A stretch of 64,000 bases of DNA from NCBI RefSeq assembly GCF_963676855.1, contig NZ_OY781460.1, forward strand, positions 3,075,501-3,139,500, written 5' to 3'. The notes under the pieces were generated by a model. The model made no database searches, was not told where the DNA came from, and was given only the letters and a program-made list of their open reading frames with translations. Below are positions 24,160 through 32,624 of this stretch, piece after piece; position 1 is the stretch's first letter; the number at the start of each line of letters is the position of its first letter. The stretch is from an uncultured Anaeromusa sp. Its GTDB lineage: Bacteria > Bacillota > Negativicutes > Anaeromusales > Anaeromusaceae. The translations under genes were made by a program, and so were the position numbers.

Positions 24160-24173
24160 GCTTGGCGACGCCA
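24160..24173. repeat. Palindrome TTGGCGACGCCAA in the rpoBC leader
   Basis: Two six-base arms around a single central base, lying about 60 bases downstream of the rpoB promoter. In RNA it would be a tight hairpin preceding the attenuator; as DNA it looks operator-like. No regulator is assigned. Confidence 0.35.
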
Positions 24174-24225
24174 ATCCCAGATACTGCTATTCTTTATTGC
24201 TTGGTAAAAGATATCGCGTTTTATA

Positions 24226-24254
24226 ATGCTACCATCATTTATTTAATTTGTCAA
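24226..24254 (-). promoter_or_regulatory. Promoter of rpoBC
   Basis: TTGACA (24249-24254), a 17-base spacer and TAGCAT (24226-24231) on the minus strand. It lies after the rplL terminator, so rpoBC has its own promoter and a leader near 280 bases. No ybxB-type gene is present between rplL and rpoB, unlike B. subtilis. Confidence 0.7.
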
Positions 24255-24348
24255 TTGTTTTTGCAAAAAACATCTCTTGATTTTAAAAAGCATACGCTGT
24301 ACTTCGCCATTTAGCAAAACAACTATTTCAATTAAAAATGAATACTAA

Positions 24349-24385
24349 AAAAGGCCACCCTGTTAAACAGGATGGCCTTTTAAAA
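24349..24385 (-). terminator. Terminator after rplL
   Basis: AAAAGGCCATCC and GGGTGGCCTTTTTT pair around TGTTTAACA directly after the rplL stop on the minus strand: a classical Rho-independent terminator that separates rplJL from rpoBC. Confidence 0.85.
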
Positions 24386-24390
24386 AAAGC

Positions 24391-24759
24391 TTACTTTACT
24401 TCGACAGTAGCGCCAGCTTCTTCCAGCTTAGCTTTCAGAGCATCAGCGTCAGCTTTGGCAACTTTTTCTTTGATGGCTTTCGGAGCGCCATCAACCATTT
24501 CTTTGGCTTCTTTCAAGCCCAGGCCGGTAGCTTCGCGAACTACTTTGATAACGTTGATTTTGCTAGCGCCAGCGCTGGCCAAAATCACGTCAAACTCGGT
24601 TTTTTCTTCAGCAGCGGCAGCGCCGGCAGCCGGAGCAGCAGCTACAGCTACAGGAGCAGCAGCACTAACACCGAATTTTTCTTCCAGAGCTTTCACCAGC
24701 TCGGACAGTTCGAGAACGCTCATGTTCTCAATAGCTTGCATAATTTCTTCTTTAGTCAT
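24391..24759 (-). CDS. rplL: Ribosomal protein L7/L12
   Basis: Stalk protein that recruits translational GTPases. 122 residues: N-terminal dimerisation domain ([18 protein letters not shown]), Ala-rich hinge near residues 35-52, and the C-terminal domain with [16 protein letters not shown]. The start five codons upstream is rejected on family length. Confidence 0.97.
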   Translation of the reverse strand: MTKEEIMQAIENMSVLELSELVKALEEKFGVSAAAPVAVAAAPAAGAAAAEEKTEFDVILASAGASKINVIKVVREATGLGLKEAKEMVDGAPKAIKEKVAKADADALKAKLEEAGATVEVK

Positions 24760-24833
24760 TGAATATACCTCCAAACATAATGTTTAAATTTTTGTTAACA
24801 GAAACCTGGAAGACCATAGGCCTTCTCTATGCC

Positions 24834-25364
24834 TTACGCCGACTCTTTTTGTTGGCGAACTGCATCCAATGCATAGACCAAATTGCGGATGTTTCCTTGG
24901 AGCACGTTGACCAGGCCCGTAATCGGGGACTGCATGCTGCCGAGCATCTTGGCAATAAGGACCTCCCGGGACGGCAAGCTGGCAAGAGCTTTGACACCGT
25001 TTTCATCGATGACATTACCTTCTACCAAGCCCGCTTTGACTTCCAATACCTGCAGTTTATGCTCTTTGACAAAATCAGTAATGATTTTAGCAGGAGCTAC
25101 AGGATCGGTTGTGGAAATCGCCATGGCGGTCGGACCTTCCAGATAGACGTCCAACCCTTCCAGGCCTGCTTCCTGAGCAGCAATGCGAGTCATCGTGTTT
25201 TTAACAACACGGTAGTCCACGCCAGCTTCGCGCAGTTGACGGCGCAATTTAGTGTCTTGAGCAACAGTCAGACCACGATAGTTTACTAATACAGCGCCTT
25301 TGGCACCGGTCAGTTTTTCTTTCAGTTCTGCTACTATTGCCTGTTTTGCAGCGGTTATGGCCAT
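24834..25364 (-). CDS. rplJ: Ribosomal protein L10
   Basis: Stalk base that anchors L7/L12 dimers. 176 residues starting MAITAAKQAIVAELKEK with AAAGGAGGTGG upstream. The frame stays open 28 codons further, but those codons translate the leader hairpin and are rejected. L10(L12)4 is the known effector of the leader found just upstream. Confidence 0.96.
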   Translation of the reverse strand: MAITAAKQAIVAELKEKLTGAKGAVLVNYRGLTVAQDTKLRRQLREAGVDYRVVKNTMTRIAAQEAGLEGLDVYLEGPTAMAISTTDPVAPAKIITDFVKEHKLQVLEVKAGLVEGNVIDENGVKALASLPSREVLIAKMLGSMQSPITGLVNVLQGNIRNLVYALDAVRQQKESA

Positions 25365-25397
25365 TTTATCCACCTCCTTTAGATTGCTGAAATAGAA

Positions 25398-25528
25398 ACG
25401 ACCTCTCGGCTGAAGCCGAGAGGTCGTAAAATACGAAATTACTTTCATACCTATACAACCGCCTCAACCTCTGCAGGCGGACTAACGTCCTTACGCGCAA
25501 AAGCGCCTGCCATCTACAGCCGAGATAG
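25398..25528 (-). ncRNA. Ribosomal protein L10 leader with intrinsic terminator
   Basis: The 168 bases between rplA and rplJ contain the L10-leader pattern on the minus strand: GTAGATGGCAGGCGC followed by TTAGTCCGCCTGCAGAGGTTGAG. A perfect 13-bp terminator hairpin (25398-25427, ACGACCTCTCGGC stem, TTCA loop) then runs into TTTCTATTT. In the known family L10(L12)4 binding controls attenuation of rplJ-rplL. Confidence 0.8.
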
Positions 25529-25532
25529 TCAA

Positions 25533-26240
25533 TTATTCTTTTTTGCCTGCTGCAGCACGGGTAGGATTGATTTTAATTCCAGGTCCCATGGTCGTGCTGA
25601 CAGTAATGGCCCGCATATACTGCCCTTTAGAAGCAGAAGGTTTCGCCTTATTCAAGGTGTCAATGAGGGTCTGGAAGTTTTCCAGCAGCTTAGCGCTTTC
25701 AAAAGAACCTTTGCCGATCGGAGCATGGATATTACCAGCTTTATCGGTACGGTACTCAATCTTACCAGCTTTAATTTCATTGATGGCGCGAGTCACGTCA
25801 AGCGTAACCGTACCCACCTTGGGGTTTGGCATCAAACCGCGAGGTCCCAAAACTTTACCCAAGCGACCTACAAGGCCCATCATGTCAGGCGTAGCAACAG
25901 CTACGTCGAAATCAGTCCAGCCACCTTGGATTTTTTGCACCAATTCCTCAGCACCAACAATGTCAGCGCCAGCGGCTTCGGCTTCTTTGGCTTTTTCGCC
26001 TTTAGCAAAAACCAAAACATTTTTGGTTTTGCCTGTGCCGTGCGGCAATACTACTGCACCGCGCACCTGCTGATCCGCATGCTTAGGATCAACACCCAAT
26101 TTTACAGCCACTTCAACGGTTTCGTCAAATTTGGCAGTAAGAATTTTTTTGACAAGCTCAACCGCTTCAGCAGCTTCATACAGCTTGTCGGCATCCACCA
26201 ATTTGGCGGCTTCTTGATACTTCTTACCGAATTTAGCCAT
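25533..26240 (-). CDS. rplA: Ribosomal protein L1
   Basis: Forms the mobile L1 stalk that helps release deacylated tRNA; often represses its own L11 operon. 235 residues from [16 protein letters not shown]; an upstream in-frame extension of 15 codons is rejected. The conserved [15 protein letters not shown] and the C-terminal [11 protein letters not shown] motif are intact. Confidence 0.96.
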   Translation of the reverse strand: MAKFGKKYQEAAKLVDADKLYEAAEAVELVKKILTAKFDETVEVAVKLGVDPKHADQQVRGAVVLPHGTGKTKNVLVFAKGEKAKEAEAAGADIVGAEELVQKIQGGWTDFDVAVATPDMMGLVGRLGKVLGPRGLMPNPKVGTVTLDVTRAINEIKAGKIEYRTDKAGNIHAPIGKGSFESAKLLENFQTLIDTLNKAKPSASKGQYMRAITVSTTMGPGIKINPTRAAAGKKE

Positions 26241-26294
26241 TTTAAATTCCTCCTGTGTGGTACTTACGGAATGATCCTCCCACAAGACACCTTC

Positions 26295-26720
26295 TTAGTC
26301 GATGATGTCAATGCCCATGCTGCGAGCAGTGCCTTCAATCATACGCATTGCAGAATCCACGTTAGCGGCATTCAAATCCGCCATTTTGCTTTCCGCAATT
26401 TCGCGCACTTTGTCGCGCTGCAGTTTCGCAACCTTTTTCTTGTTTGGCTCACCAGACGCCTTTTCAAGACCGGCAGCTTTCTTGAGCAATACAGCAGCCG
26501 GAGGAGTCTTAGTAATGAAGGTAAAGGAACGATCTTCAAAAACAGTGATTTCAACCGGAATGATTAATCCCGCCTGAGCCGCTGTTCTTTCATTGAAGTC
26601 CTTTACAAACGCCATGATGTTCACGCCAGCCTGACCTAACGCAGGGCCTACCGGAGGCGCCGGAGTGGCTTTGCCTGCGGGAACTTGCAATTTTACGAGT
26701 TTGATTACTTTTTTTGCCAT
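26295..26720 (-). CDS. rplK: Ribosomal protein L11
   Basis: GTPase-centre protein, needed for RelA activation and thiostrepton binding. 141 residues from [16 protein letters not shown]. The [17 protein letters not shown] motif is conserved. It follows nusG as in most Bacillota. Confidence 0.97.
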   Translation of the reverse strand: MAKKVIKLVKLQVPAGKATPAPPVGPALGQAGVNIMAFVKDFNERTAAQAGLIIPVEITVFEDRSFTFITKTPPAAVLLKKAAGLEKASGEPNKKKVAKLQRDKVREIAESKMADLNAANVDSAMRMIEGTARSMGIDIID

Positions 26721-26776
26721 TTTTTCCACCTCCTCATTGTGGTTACAACGATCTATCTAAAGGATAATTTCAAAGA

Positions 26777-27304
26777 TTATATTTTTTCAATCTGAGTGAA
26801 ATCAAGTTCTACAGGCGTTTCCCTGCCAAACATATCGACAAGCACGCGCAATTTTCCCTTTTCCGGGTCAATATGCACAACTTTAGCTTCCCAACCTTCA
26901 AATGCTCCGGATTTAATCCGAACCATCTGTGAAAGTTCCAAGTCCACTTTCGGTTTTTCTTCCATCCCCATGGAACGAAGAATCTGACGCGTTTCCGCTT
27001 CACTCAAAGGAATCGGCTTGGTTCCCGAGCCAACAAAGCCGGTGACTCCTGGCGTGTTGCGAACAACATACCAAGAACGATCATTTACGATCATTTCCAC
27101 CAGGACGTAGCCCGGAAAGACTTTGCGTTTGATTACCTTTTTACGGCCATCCTTGATTTCCACTTCATCTTCCATCGGCACAAGAACATTGAAGATCTCA
27201 TTTTCCATGCCCATGGACTGAACTTTGCGCTCCAAGTTGGCTTTTACTTTGTTTTCATAACCAGAATAGGTATGGATTACATACCACATCTTTTCAGAAT
27301 CCAT
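26777..27304 (-). CDS. nusG: Transcription factor NusG
   Basis: Binds the RNA polymerase clamp and affects pausing and termination. 175 residues: N-terminal NGN domain (WYVIHTYSGYENKVKANL), the FPGYVLVEM core, and a C-terminal KOW domain (GAFEGWEAKVVHIDPEKG). The first ATG is used; a second ATG five codons later is also possible, and the ribosome-site evidence does not settle it. Confidence 0.97.
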   Translation of the reverse strand: MDSEKMWYVIHTYSGYENKVKANLERKVQSMGMENEIFNVLVPMEDEVEIKDGRKKVIKRKVFPGYVLVEMIVNDRSWYVVRNTPGVTGFVGSGTKPIPLSEAETRQILRSMGMEEKPKVDLELSQMVRIKSGAFEGWEAKVVHIDPEKGKLRVLVDMFGRETPVELDFTQIEKI

Positions 27305-27342
27305 CGCCTTTTCACACAGGGGGCCTTCCCCCTATCTCCTAG

Positions 27343-27555
27343 TTACTTGATCACCGCACGCAACAACCCGCTGAAGCCGGCATCGATGATCCAAATCAGC
27401 ATGGCTACTGCCACGGTGGCAACAAATACTATGCTTGTATACGAAAGCAATTCCTTGCGAGTCGGCCAAGTCACTTTTTTAAGTTCTGCCCGAACTTCAC
27501 GGAAAAAGCGTTTCCACTGCGCAGTTCCTTGCGCCGCAGTCTCCTGAGCAGCCAT
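27343..27555 (-). CDS. secE: Preprotein translocase subunit SecE
   Basis: Single-span SecYEG subunit that clamps SecY. 70 residues: a cytoplasmic amphipathic helix (FFREVRAELKKVTWPTRKEL) and one C-terminal membrane span. The conserved TWPTRKE is diagnostic. The start is MAAQETAA; the frame upstream runs into the tRNA-Trp gene and is rejected. Confidence 0.96.
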   Translation of the reverse strand: MAAQETAAQGTAQWKRFFREVRAELKKVTWPTRKELLSYTSIVFVATVAVAMLIWIIDAGFSGLLRAVIK

Positions 27556-27587
27556 TGTTTCACATCCTCGTCTTCCAAGCAATAGGT

Positions 27588-27663
27588 TGGCAGGGGCGGC
27601 AGGAATCGAACCCGCAACCAACGGTTTTGGAGACCGCTACTCTACCAATTGAGCTACACCCCT
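27588..27663 (-). tRNA. tRNA-Trp (CCA)
   Basis: 76 bases with encoded CCA. The acceptor AGGGGTG pairs with CGCCCCT with one G-U pair, and the discriminator is G. The anticodon loop CTCCAAA gives CCA. It lies between rpmG and secE, so it is probably processed from the rpmG-secE-nusG transcript. Confidence 0.97.
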
Positions 27664-27683
27664 ATCCAATTACGAGCCTGATC

Positions 27684-27833
27684 TTACTTCGTTTCTTTGT
27701 GTACGGTATGTTTCTTGCAAAACTTGCAATACTTGCTCAGTTCAATACGATCAGGATCGTTTTTCTTGTTCTTATTGGACTGATAGTTGCGTTGTTTGCA
27801 TTCCGTACAAGCCAACGTAATCGCGTTACGCAT
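27684..27833 (-). CDS. rpmG: Ribosomal protein L33, zinc-binding type
   Basis: A 49-residue protein beginning [19 protein letters not shown] and ending [16 protein letters not shown]. Two CxxC pairs (CTEC, CKFC) make it the zinc C+ form. AGAGG precedes the ATG. It heads the rpmG / tRNA-Trp / secE / nusG / rplK / rplA unit, and a consensus-like promoter lies 55 bases upstream. Confidence 0.95.
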   Translation of the reverse strand: MRNAITLACTECKQRNYQSNKNKKNDPDRIELSKYCKFCKKHTVHKETK

Positions 27834-27887
27834 CGTCTGTACCTCTCTTATCTGCAAAAATCATTATATTGCAAACGTTACTAATAC

Positions 27888-27916
27888 AATTTAGCACACT
27901 TCCCCTGGGCTGTCAA
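27888..27916 (-). promoter_or_regulatory. Promoter of rpmG-secE-nusG-rplKA
   Basis: TTGACA (27911-27916), 17-base spacer, TAAATT (27888-27893) on the minus strand, between the tuf2 terminator and rpmG. Confidence 0.75.
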
Positions 27917-27950
27917 CAACATTCCATACGTCTTCGCGCCAGGCAAAGAA

Positions 27951-27980
27951 CAACCCAGGGGGCTAACGCCCCCCGGGTTG
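27951..27980 (-). terminator. Terminator after tuf copy 2
   Basis: Minus-strand stem CAACCCGGGGGGC / GCCCCCTGGGTTG with a four-base GTTA loop, followed by TTCTTTG, about 70 bases past the tuf stop. It separates tuf from the rpmG promoter. Confidence 0.75.
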
Positions 27981-28051
27981 GCACTTGCCGCAACGCAGTA
28001 ACCACGCTCAGGTAAAGCATGTGTTTATTGCACTGTAACAACTCACCAAAT

Positions 28052-29239
28052 TTACGCGTTGATTGCGGTAACTACGCCGGCGCCGACGGTGCGGCCGCCT
28101 TCGCGGATAGCAAAACGCAGACCTTCTTCAACGGCGATGGGGGTAATCAGTTCGATTTCCATCTGCACGTTGTCGCCAGGCATAACCATTTCCGTGCCTT
28201 CCGGCAGGGTGATCACGCCAGTTACGTCGGTCGTACGGAAGTAGAACTGCGGACGATAGCCGTTAAAGAACGGGGTATGACGACCGCCTTCTTCCTTAGA
28301 CAGTACGTATACTTCGCCTTTGAATTTCGTATGAGGCTTAATGGAACCCGGCTTAGCCAAAACCTGGCCGCGCTGGATGTCCTTACGCTCTACGCCGCGC
28401 AGCAGCGCGCCGATGTTGTCGCCGGCTACAGCAGAGTCCAGCAATTTGCGGAACATTTCCACGCCTGTGCAGACCGTTTGTTTAGCCGCTTCCATCATAC
28501 CTACGATTTCGATCGTGTCGCCCACTTTGACAACGCCACGTTCCACACGACCTGTAGCCACGGTGCCGCGGCCAGTAATCGTGAAGACATCCTCGACAGG
28601 CATCAGGAATGCTTTGTCGGTATCGCGTTCTGGAGTCGGGATGTAGCTGTCAACAGCTTCCATCAAATCAAGGATTTTCTGCTCATACTCAGGTTCGCCT
28701 TCCAGAGCTTTCAAGGCCGAACCGCTGATGACCGGGATGTCGTCGCCGGGGAATTCGTAGCTCGAGAGCAATTCGCGAACTTCCATTTCCACCAATTCCA
28801 TCAGTTCCGGATCGTCAACCATGTCCGCTTTGTTCAAGAAGACAACCAATGCCGGTACGCCAACCTGGCGGCTCAGCAGGATGTGCTCGCGGGTCTGGGG
28901 CATCGGGCCGTCAGCGGCGCTTACCACCAGAATGCCGCCGTCCATCTGCGCAGCACCAGTGATCATGTTTTTAACATAGTCAGCATGACCAGGGCAGTCC
29001 ACGTGAGCGTAGTGACGGTTAGCCGTCTCGTACTCAACGTGGGCAGTGTTGATGGTGATGCCGCGTTCGCGCTCTTCCGGCGCCTTGTCGATCATGTCGT
29101 AACCCATGAATTGAGCGCCACCGGTTTTGGACAGCACTTTCGTGATGGCCGCAGTCAGCGTCGTTTTGCCATGGTCAACGTGACCGATGGTACCGATATT
29201 CACATGGGGCTTGTTTCTTTCAAATTTCTGTTTTGCCAT
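28052..29239 (-). CDS. tuf: Elongation factor Tu, copy 2
   Basis: 395 residues, identical in protein sequence to the copy at 11215-12402, with the same G motifs ([17 protein letters not shown]). The DNA matches in every line compared and stops matching within a few bases of the start and stop codons. Ribosome site AAAGGAG precedes the ATG. It follows a five-gene tRNA array but is separated from it by a hairpin-plus-T-tract, so tuf2 expression may depend on read-through or a weak internal promoter. Confidence 0.98.
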   Translation of the reverse strand: MAKQKFERNKPHVNIGTIGHVDHGKTTLTAAITKVLSKTGGAQFMGYDMIDKAPEERERGITINTAHVEYETANRHYAHVDCPGHADYVKNMITGAAQMDGGILVVSAADGPMPQTREHILLSRQVGVPALVVFLNKADMVDDPELMELVEMEVRELLSSYEFPGDDIPVISGSALKALEGEPEYEQKILDLMEAVDSYIPTPERDTDKAFLMPVEDVFTITGRGTVATGRVERGVVKVGDTIEIVGMMEAAKQTVCTGVEMFRKLLDSAVAGDNIGALLRGVERKDIQRGQVLAKPGSIKPHTKFKGEVYVLSKEEGGRHTPFFNGYRPQFYFRTTDVTGVITLPEGTEMVMPGDNVQMEIELITPIAVEEGLRFAIREGGRTVGAGVVTAINA

Positions 29240-29348
29240 TCTTCTACTTCTCTCCTTTAAAAAGAGTTTTCGCCAGCTTGCTTAGCGAATGTACGATTAT
29301 TCTTTTCGCTCTGGCGGTGGAAAATCCTGCTGCTTTGCAAGAAAAAAG

Positions 29349-29371
29349 AAAAAACCGCGATTACGCGGTTT
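29349..29371 (-). terminator. Terminator between the tRNA array and tuf copy 2
   Basis: AAACCGCG / CGCGGTTT with a TAAT loop followed by TTTCTTTTTTC on the minus strand, 12 bases past tRNA-Met. It would end or attenuate the tRNA transcript before tuf2. Confidence 0.75.
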
Positions 29372-29382
29372 CATGCCAGTAC

Positions 29383-29459
29383 TGGTGGCGGCGCAGGGAC
29401 TCGAACCCCGGACACTGCGGGTATGAACCGCATGCTCTAGCCAACTGAGCTACGCCGCC
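29383..29459 (-). tRNA. tRNA-Met (CAT), elongator
   Basis: 77 bases with encoded CCA. The loop TTCATAC gives CAT. The acceptor GGCGGCG is fully paired and the three G-C pairs of an initiator are absent, so it is the elongator type. Confidence 0.92.
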
Positions 29460-29467
29460 TAATATTA

Positions 29468-29543
29468 TGGAGCTGATGACCGGATTTGAACCGGTGACCT
29501 TATCCTTACCAAGGATACGCTCTACCAACTGAGCTACATCAGC
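29468..29543 (-). tRNA. tRNA-Thr (GGT)
   Basis: 76 bases, encoded CCA, discriminator U. The anticodon loop TTGGTAA gives GGT. Acceptor GCTGATG is fully paired. Confidence 0.95.
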
Positions 29544-29553
29544 ATCAAACCAT

Positions 29554-29629
<76 letters not shown>

Positions 29630-29636
29630 TCATTAG

Positions 29637-29721
29637 TGGTGGAGAGGGAAGGATTCGAACCTTCGAAGGCAGAGCCGGCAGATTTACAGTCTGCTCCCTT
29701 TAACCACTCGGGAACCTCTCC
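29637..29721 (-). tRNA. tRNA-Tyr (GTA)
   Basis: 85 bases with a long variable arm and encoded CCA. The anticodon loop CTGTAAA gives GTA. Confidence 0.95.
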
Positions 29722-29742
29722 ACGGTACAATATTGAATTTTT

Positions 29743-29818
29743 TGGAGCTGGCGAGAGGAATCGAACCCCCAACCTGCTGATTACAAATCAGCTGCTCTGC
29801 CAATTGAGCTACGCCAGC
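29743..29818 (-). tRNA. tRNA-Thr (TGT)
   Basis: 76 bases, encoded CCA, discriminator U. The anticodon loop TTTGTAA gives TGT. First gene of the array in transcription order. Confidence 0.94.
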
Positions 29819-29849
29819 GTTTCTGCCGCGCCCCTCAGTGACGAAATTG

Positions 29850-29878
29850 ATTGTACATCATTTCCTTGCCCCTGTCAA
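29850..29878 (-). promoter_or_regulatory. Promoter P1 of the tRNA array
   Basis: TTGACA (29873-29878), 17-base spacer, TACAAT (29850-29855) on the minus strand, about 30 bases before tRNA-Thr(TGT). Confidence 0.8.
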
Positions 29879-29937
29879 CCGCTTTTTTCTTACTGCGGTT
29901 TCGAAGTTCAGGACTGTCACCTGCTCGACGCTTATGT

Positions 29938-29966
29938 ATATTATCACGTCTCCGGGCGCTTGTAAA
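29938..29966 (-). promoter_or_regulatory. Promoter P2 of the tRNA array
   Basis: TTTACA (29961-29966), 17-base spacer, TAATAT (29938-29943), placed 88 bases upstream of P1. Tandem promoters suit a high-output stable-RNA operon. Confidence 0.7.
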
Positions 29967-30004
29967 GTCTTAAAAGAAAACATTTGATTCAACAGGCAAA
30001 AAAA

Positions 30005-30829
30005 CTAATTTCCAGCGCTGCGCCAAGCATACACTGCAACGATTAAAGCCGCCAAGAACAAGCGATATACCGCGAAAATGGCAAAATTATTCTTCTGCAA
30101 ATACTTGAGCAGAAAGCTGATACAAAACAAACCCACGACGGCGGAAGTAAGCGTTCCAATTAAGAAAAGCGGATGCGTTACGTGTTGAATAATGTCCGGC
30201 GTATGCTTAAGAGCCGCCCCCGCAATAATAGGCGTCGCTAATAAAAAGGAGAATTTGGCCGCTGCCGCCCGTGATAACCCCAGCATTCTCGCTACTGTCA
30301 TCGTAATGCCGGAACGAGAAACTCCCGGTATCAGCGCCAAAGCTTGCGAGGCTCCAATGAGCAAAGTCTGGCGAAAAGTCATATTTTCATAGCGGATATA
30401 CTGTGGCATCTTTTTATCTACATAGTAGAGAATAATCCCCATTACAGCCAACCCCACCGCAATAATCAGCGGCTGGGACCGGATAAACTTGTCGATAAAT
30501 GATTCAAAAAGCAAACCGACAACTCCGCCGGGAATGGTCGCCGCCACCAGCCACCAAAACATCTTGCCTTCACGAGATTTCAGCCCCGTCGTCAAGCCGC
30601 CCACAAGCAATTCCAGCCAATCTCGAAAAAAATAGATCAAGACCGCCAGCAACGTTCCTACATGAAGGGCCACATCAAGAGCCACATCAATATTGCCCCC
30701 CATGCCAGCAATCACCGCATCCCAACCAAAAAGCCACCGCACCAAAATCAAATGCGCCGAACTGGAAATAGGCAAAAACTCGCCCAAGCCCTGCACAATC
30801 CCCAAAATAATAGCAATGTACCACACCAT
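30005..30829 (-). CDS. uppP: Undecaprenyl-diphosphatase UppP (BacA)
   Basis: Membrane phosphatase that recycles C55-PP to the lipid carrier used for peptidoglycan and other envelope polymers. 274 residues from MVWYIAIILG, AAAGGAG 11 bases upstream. The two family motifs are present: EFLPISSSAHL near residue 18 and PGVSRSGITM near residue 170, with about eight membrane spans. An in-frame extension of 15 codons upstream is rejected. Ends just before tRNA promoter P2 and is transcribed from its own promoter. Confidence 0.95.
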   Translation of the reverse strand: MVWYIAIILGIVQGLGEFLPISSSAHLILVRWLFGWDAVIAGMGGNIDVALDVALHVGTLLAVLIYFFRDWLELLVGGLTTGLKSREGKMFWWLVAATIPGGVVGLLFESFIDKFIRSQPLIIAVGLAVMGIILYYVDKKMPQYIRYENMTFRQTLLIGASQALALIPGVSRSGITMTVARMLGLSRAAAAKFSFLLATPIIAGAALKHTPDIIQHVTHPLFLIGTLTSAVVGLFCISFLLKYLQKNNFAIFAVYRLFLAALIVAVYAWRSAGN

Positions 30830-30903
30830 AACGCATCGTTCTCCTTTGTTTCTGGTCCTAAAACCAGTTTTCATCCTGCCGCGTCAAAAGCCGCAATGCG
30901 TTA

Positions 30904-30932
30904 ATTATACTAAACACGTCCAGAACGAACAA
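30904..30932 (-). promoter_or_regulatory. Promoter of uppP
   Basis: TTGTTC (30927-30932), 17-base spacer and a perfect TATAAT (30904-30909) on the minus strand. The leader contains a small CTGGT/ACCAG hairpin. Confidence 0.7.
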
Positions 30933-30962
30933 GAGGAGCCACGTGCAAGCATGCAAAATAAA

Positions 30963-31012
30963 GAACCCGGTCCGAAAAACTGCGGTTTCCCGCTGTTTCC
31001 CGGACCAGGTTC
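30963..31012 (-). terminator. Terminator after the BrxF-like gene
   Basis: A 12-bp stem GAACCTGGTCCG / CGGACCGGGTTC (one G-T pair), with an internal hairpin in the loop, followed by TTTATTTT on the minus strand. Confidence 0.75.
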
Positions 31013-31027
31013 CACTCTCAACTTCTG

Positions 31028-31489
31028 TTAGTCGATTTGAATGACCGTAATATCGGTCAACGGATACTCCAACCGTTCGCCAGTCGCTCCCCGCAAATGT
31101 GAAATTACACCCTCTTGATATTCCCCGGGCCAAGCCACCAGCAACACCTGCTTTTTGCTAATAGTCCGCAGCAATTCTACCGGCTGCAGTTCCAACTCAG
31201 CTGCAAAAAAATTCCGCATATTATCCAGCAGTACCACTTCGGCTTCCAGCGCCGCCAAGGCCTTCGTTACCGCCCTGGCCGCTTCCGCCTGCCGCGACAC
31301 ATGAGCCGTTGGACGCCATTCTCTCGGCAATATCTCTTTACCTTCAACATATTTCCAACCGCGCATGCTGGCTAATTCTCTCAGAATTTTGCTTTTCCCA
31401 CTGCCAGGGGCGCCGATGAGCAACACCATTTTATCCGTGGTTTTAGCCGCATCATGAACACATTCCACAATTTGTTGTACAATGGCCAT
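31028..31489 (-). CDS. BrxF-like P-loop protein, orphan
   Basis: 153 residues resembling the small P-loop protein BrxF of type 3 BREX defence systems. Walker A GAPGSGKSK is at about residues 26-34, a Walker-B-like VVLLDN near residue 85, and then KKQVLLVAWPGEYQEGVISH, which fits the AAW-G region of BrxF. No other BREX gene (pglZ, methylase, brxC) is nearby. It sits between sigH and uppP with its own terminator. The family match is from memory of the motif pattern. It could equally be a housekeeping ATPase from which BrxF derives. Confidence 0.6.
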   Translation of the reverse strand: MAIVQQIVECVHDAAKTTDKMVLLIGAPGSGKSKILRELASMRGWKYVEGKEILPREWRPTAHVSRQAEAARAVTKALAALEAEVVLLDNMRNFFAAELELQPVELLRTISKKQVLLVAWPGEYQEGVISHLRGATGERLEYPLTDITVIQID

Positions 31490-31669
31490 CTTATTTCCCC
31501 CTTTTTCTAAGAATCCGCCGATATACTCAACGGTTCTTCATTACACTACTCTGTTGATTTGTTCTTTGCTTTTCGCTAAATTCACTTTCCCACTTAGCGC
31601 TATTTTGTTATGCATCTACATTCGACACACCTGCAAGAAAACCCTTTCCTACCTGCTGCAAGAGCTGCA

Positions 31670-31697
31670 AAACAAAAGCTCCCCTAGCGGGGAGCCA
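31670..31697 (-). terminator. Terminator after sigH
   Basis: GGCTCCCC / GGGGAGCT with a short loop, followed by TTTTGTTTT on the minus strand, directly after the sigH stop codon. Confidence 0.8.
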
Positions 31698-31700
31698 GCT

Positions 31701-32429
31701 TCATGTCTTATCGCGAAAATCAGGTCCCAAAAACTCCACGCCCAACTCTCGTGTTGGAAGCGTGCGGCTGATGGCATCCCCATCTTCACCTCGATTGTCC
31801 AAATACCGTTCCAGTTTCCGTTTGACCCGCTGCAAGGCATTGTCAATGGACTTTACATGACGATCCAGCTCTACGGCAATCTCTTGATACGACTTGCCGT
31901 CCAGGTACGCCATGAGAACCTTCCATTCCAAGTCGCTTAAAATCTGCCCCATTTTTTCTTCAATGTCGCTGAACTCTTCCCGGCTGATCACCAGTTCCTC
32001 GGGATCCGATATTTTCGACCCCGAAAGCACATCCAGCAATGTCCGGTCAGAATCTTCGTCATAAATGGGTTTGTTGAGAGAAACATACGAGTTCAATGGA
32101 ATGTGTTTTTGCCGCGTAGCCGTCTTAATCGCCGTTATAATTTGACGAGTAACACAAAGTTCTGCAAAAGCTCGAAACGAAGACAACTTATCCCCGCGAA
32201 AATCACGAATGGCTTTATACAGGCCAATCATGCCTTCTTGGATAATATCCTCGCGATCCGCGCCAATCAGAAAATACGATCTGGCTTTTGCTCTTACGAA
32301 GTTCCGGTATTTATTGATTAGAAAATCAAGTGCAATGGAATTTTCTTTTTCTTTTGCATCGGTGACGATTTCTTCGTCGGTCATATTTTCGAATACGCCG
32401 TACAAATCATTTTGCGAATGAAACCGCAT
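31701..32429 (-). CDS. sigH: RNA polymerase sigma factor SigH
   Basis: Alternative sigma factor for the transition to stationary phase, and for sporulation in spore formers. 242 residues. The core KYRNFVRAKARSYFLIGAD, REDIIQEGMIGLYKAIRDF and region 4 NALQRVKRKLERYL closely match B. subtilis Spo0H. The C-terminus extends about 25-30 residues past the B. subtilis end, to GPDFRDKT. The first ATG is used (GGGGGG upstream); an internal Met at residue 16 is possible. Confidence 0.95.
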   Translation of the reverse strand: MRFHSQNDLYGVFENMTDEEIVTDAKEKENSIALDFLINKYRNFVRAKARSYFLIGADREDIIQEGMIGLYKAIRDFRGDKLSSFRAFAELCVTRQIITAIKTATRQKHIPLNSYVSLNKPIYDEDSDRTLLDVLSGSKISDPEELVISREEFSDIEEKMGQILSDLEWKVLMAYLDGKSYQEIAVELDRHVKSIDNALQRVKRKLERYLDNRGEDGDAISRTLPTRELGVEFLGPDFRDKT

Positions 32430-32576
32430 GCGATCGCCCCCCAGTTCTTCCTTGTTCCTTCATTCGAGCCTTCCCCTATAACCTAACGGTATTTCTGGCG
32501 ACGACTGCTCAAGGTGTTTCGAGGGCGTGTCAGACAATAATCCCTCATCAATAACCAAACTTCTACCAGTAAAAAA

Positions 32577-32606
32577 ATTATACCGTATTCCTGCGTCCAG
32601 CGTCAA
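32577..32606 (-). promoter_or_regulatory. Promoter of sigH
   Basis: TTGACG (32601-32606) and perfect TATAAT (32577-32582) with an 18-base spacer on the minus strand; the -35 lies within 25 bases of the rlmB stop. The leader to sigH is about 140 bases. Confidence 0.7.
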
Positions 32607-32624
32607 GCAAGACTGCATTGCGAA

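Noticed and set aside
25365..25448. N-terminal extension of rplJ by 28 codons
   Set aside because: It translates the terminator hairpin of the L10 leader; AAAGGAGG marks the later ATG.
28019..29260. Long plus-strand frames (over 400 codons) opposite both tuf genes
   Set aside because: They mirror the codon structure of EF-Tu on the other strand, are identical in both copies, and lack a ribosome site or family resemblance.
31621..31627. Perfect TGTCGAA (Spo0A box) upstream of the BrxF-like gene
   Set aside because: A seven-base match is expected several times by chance in 64 kb, and no clear promoter lies next to it.
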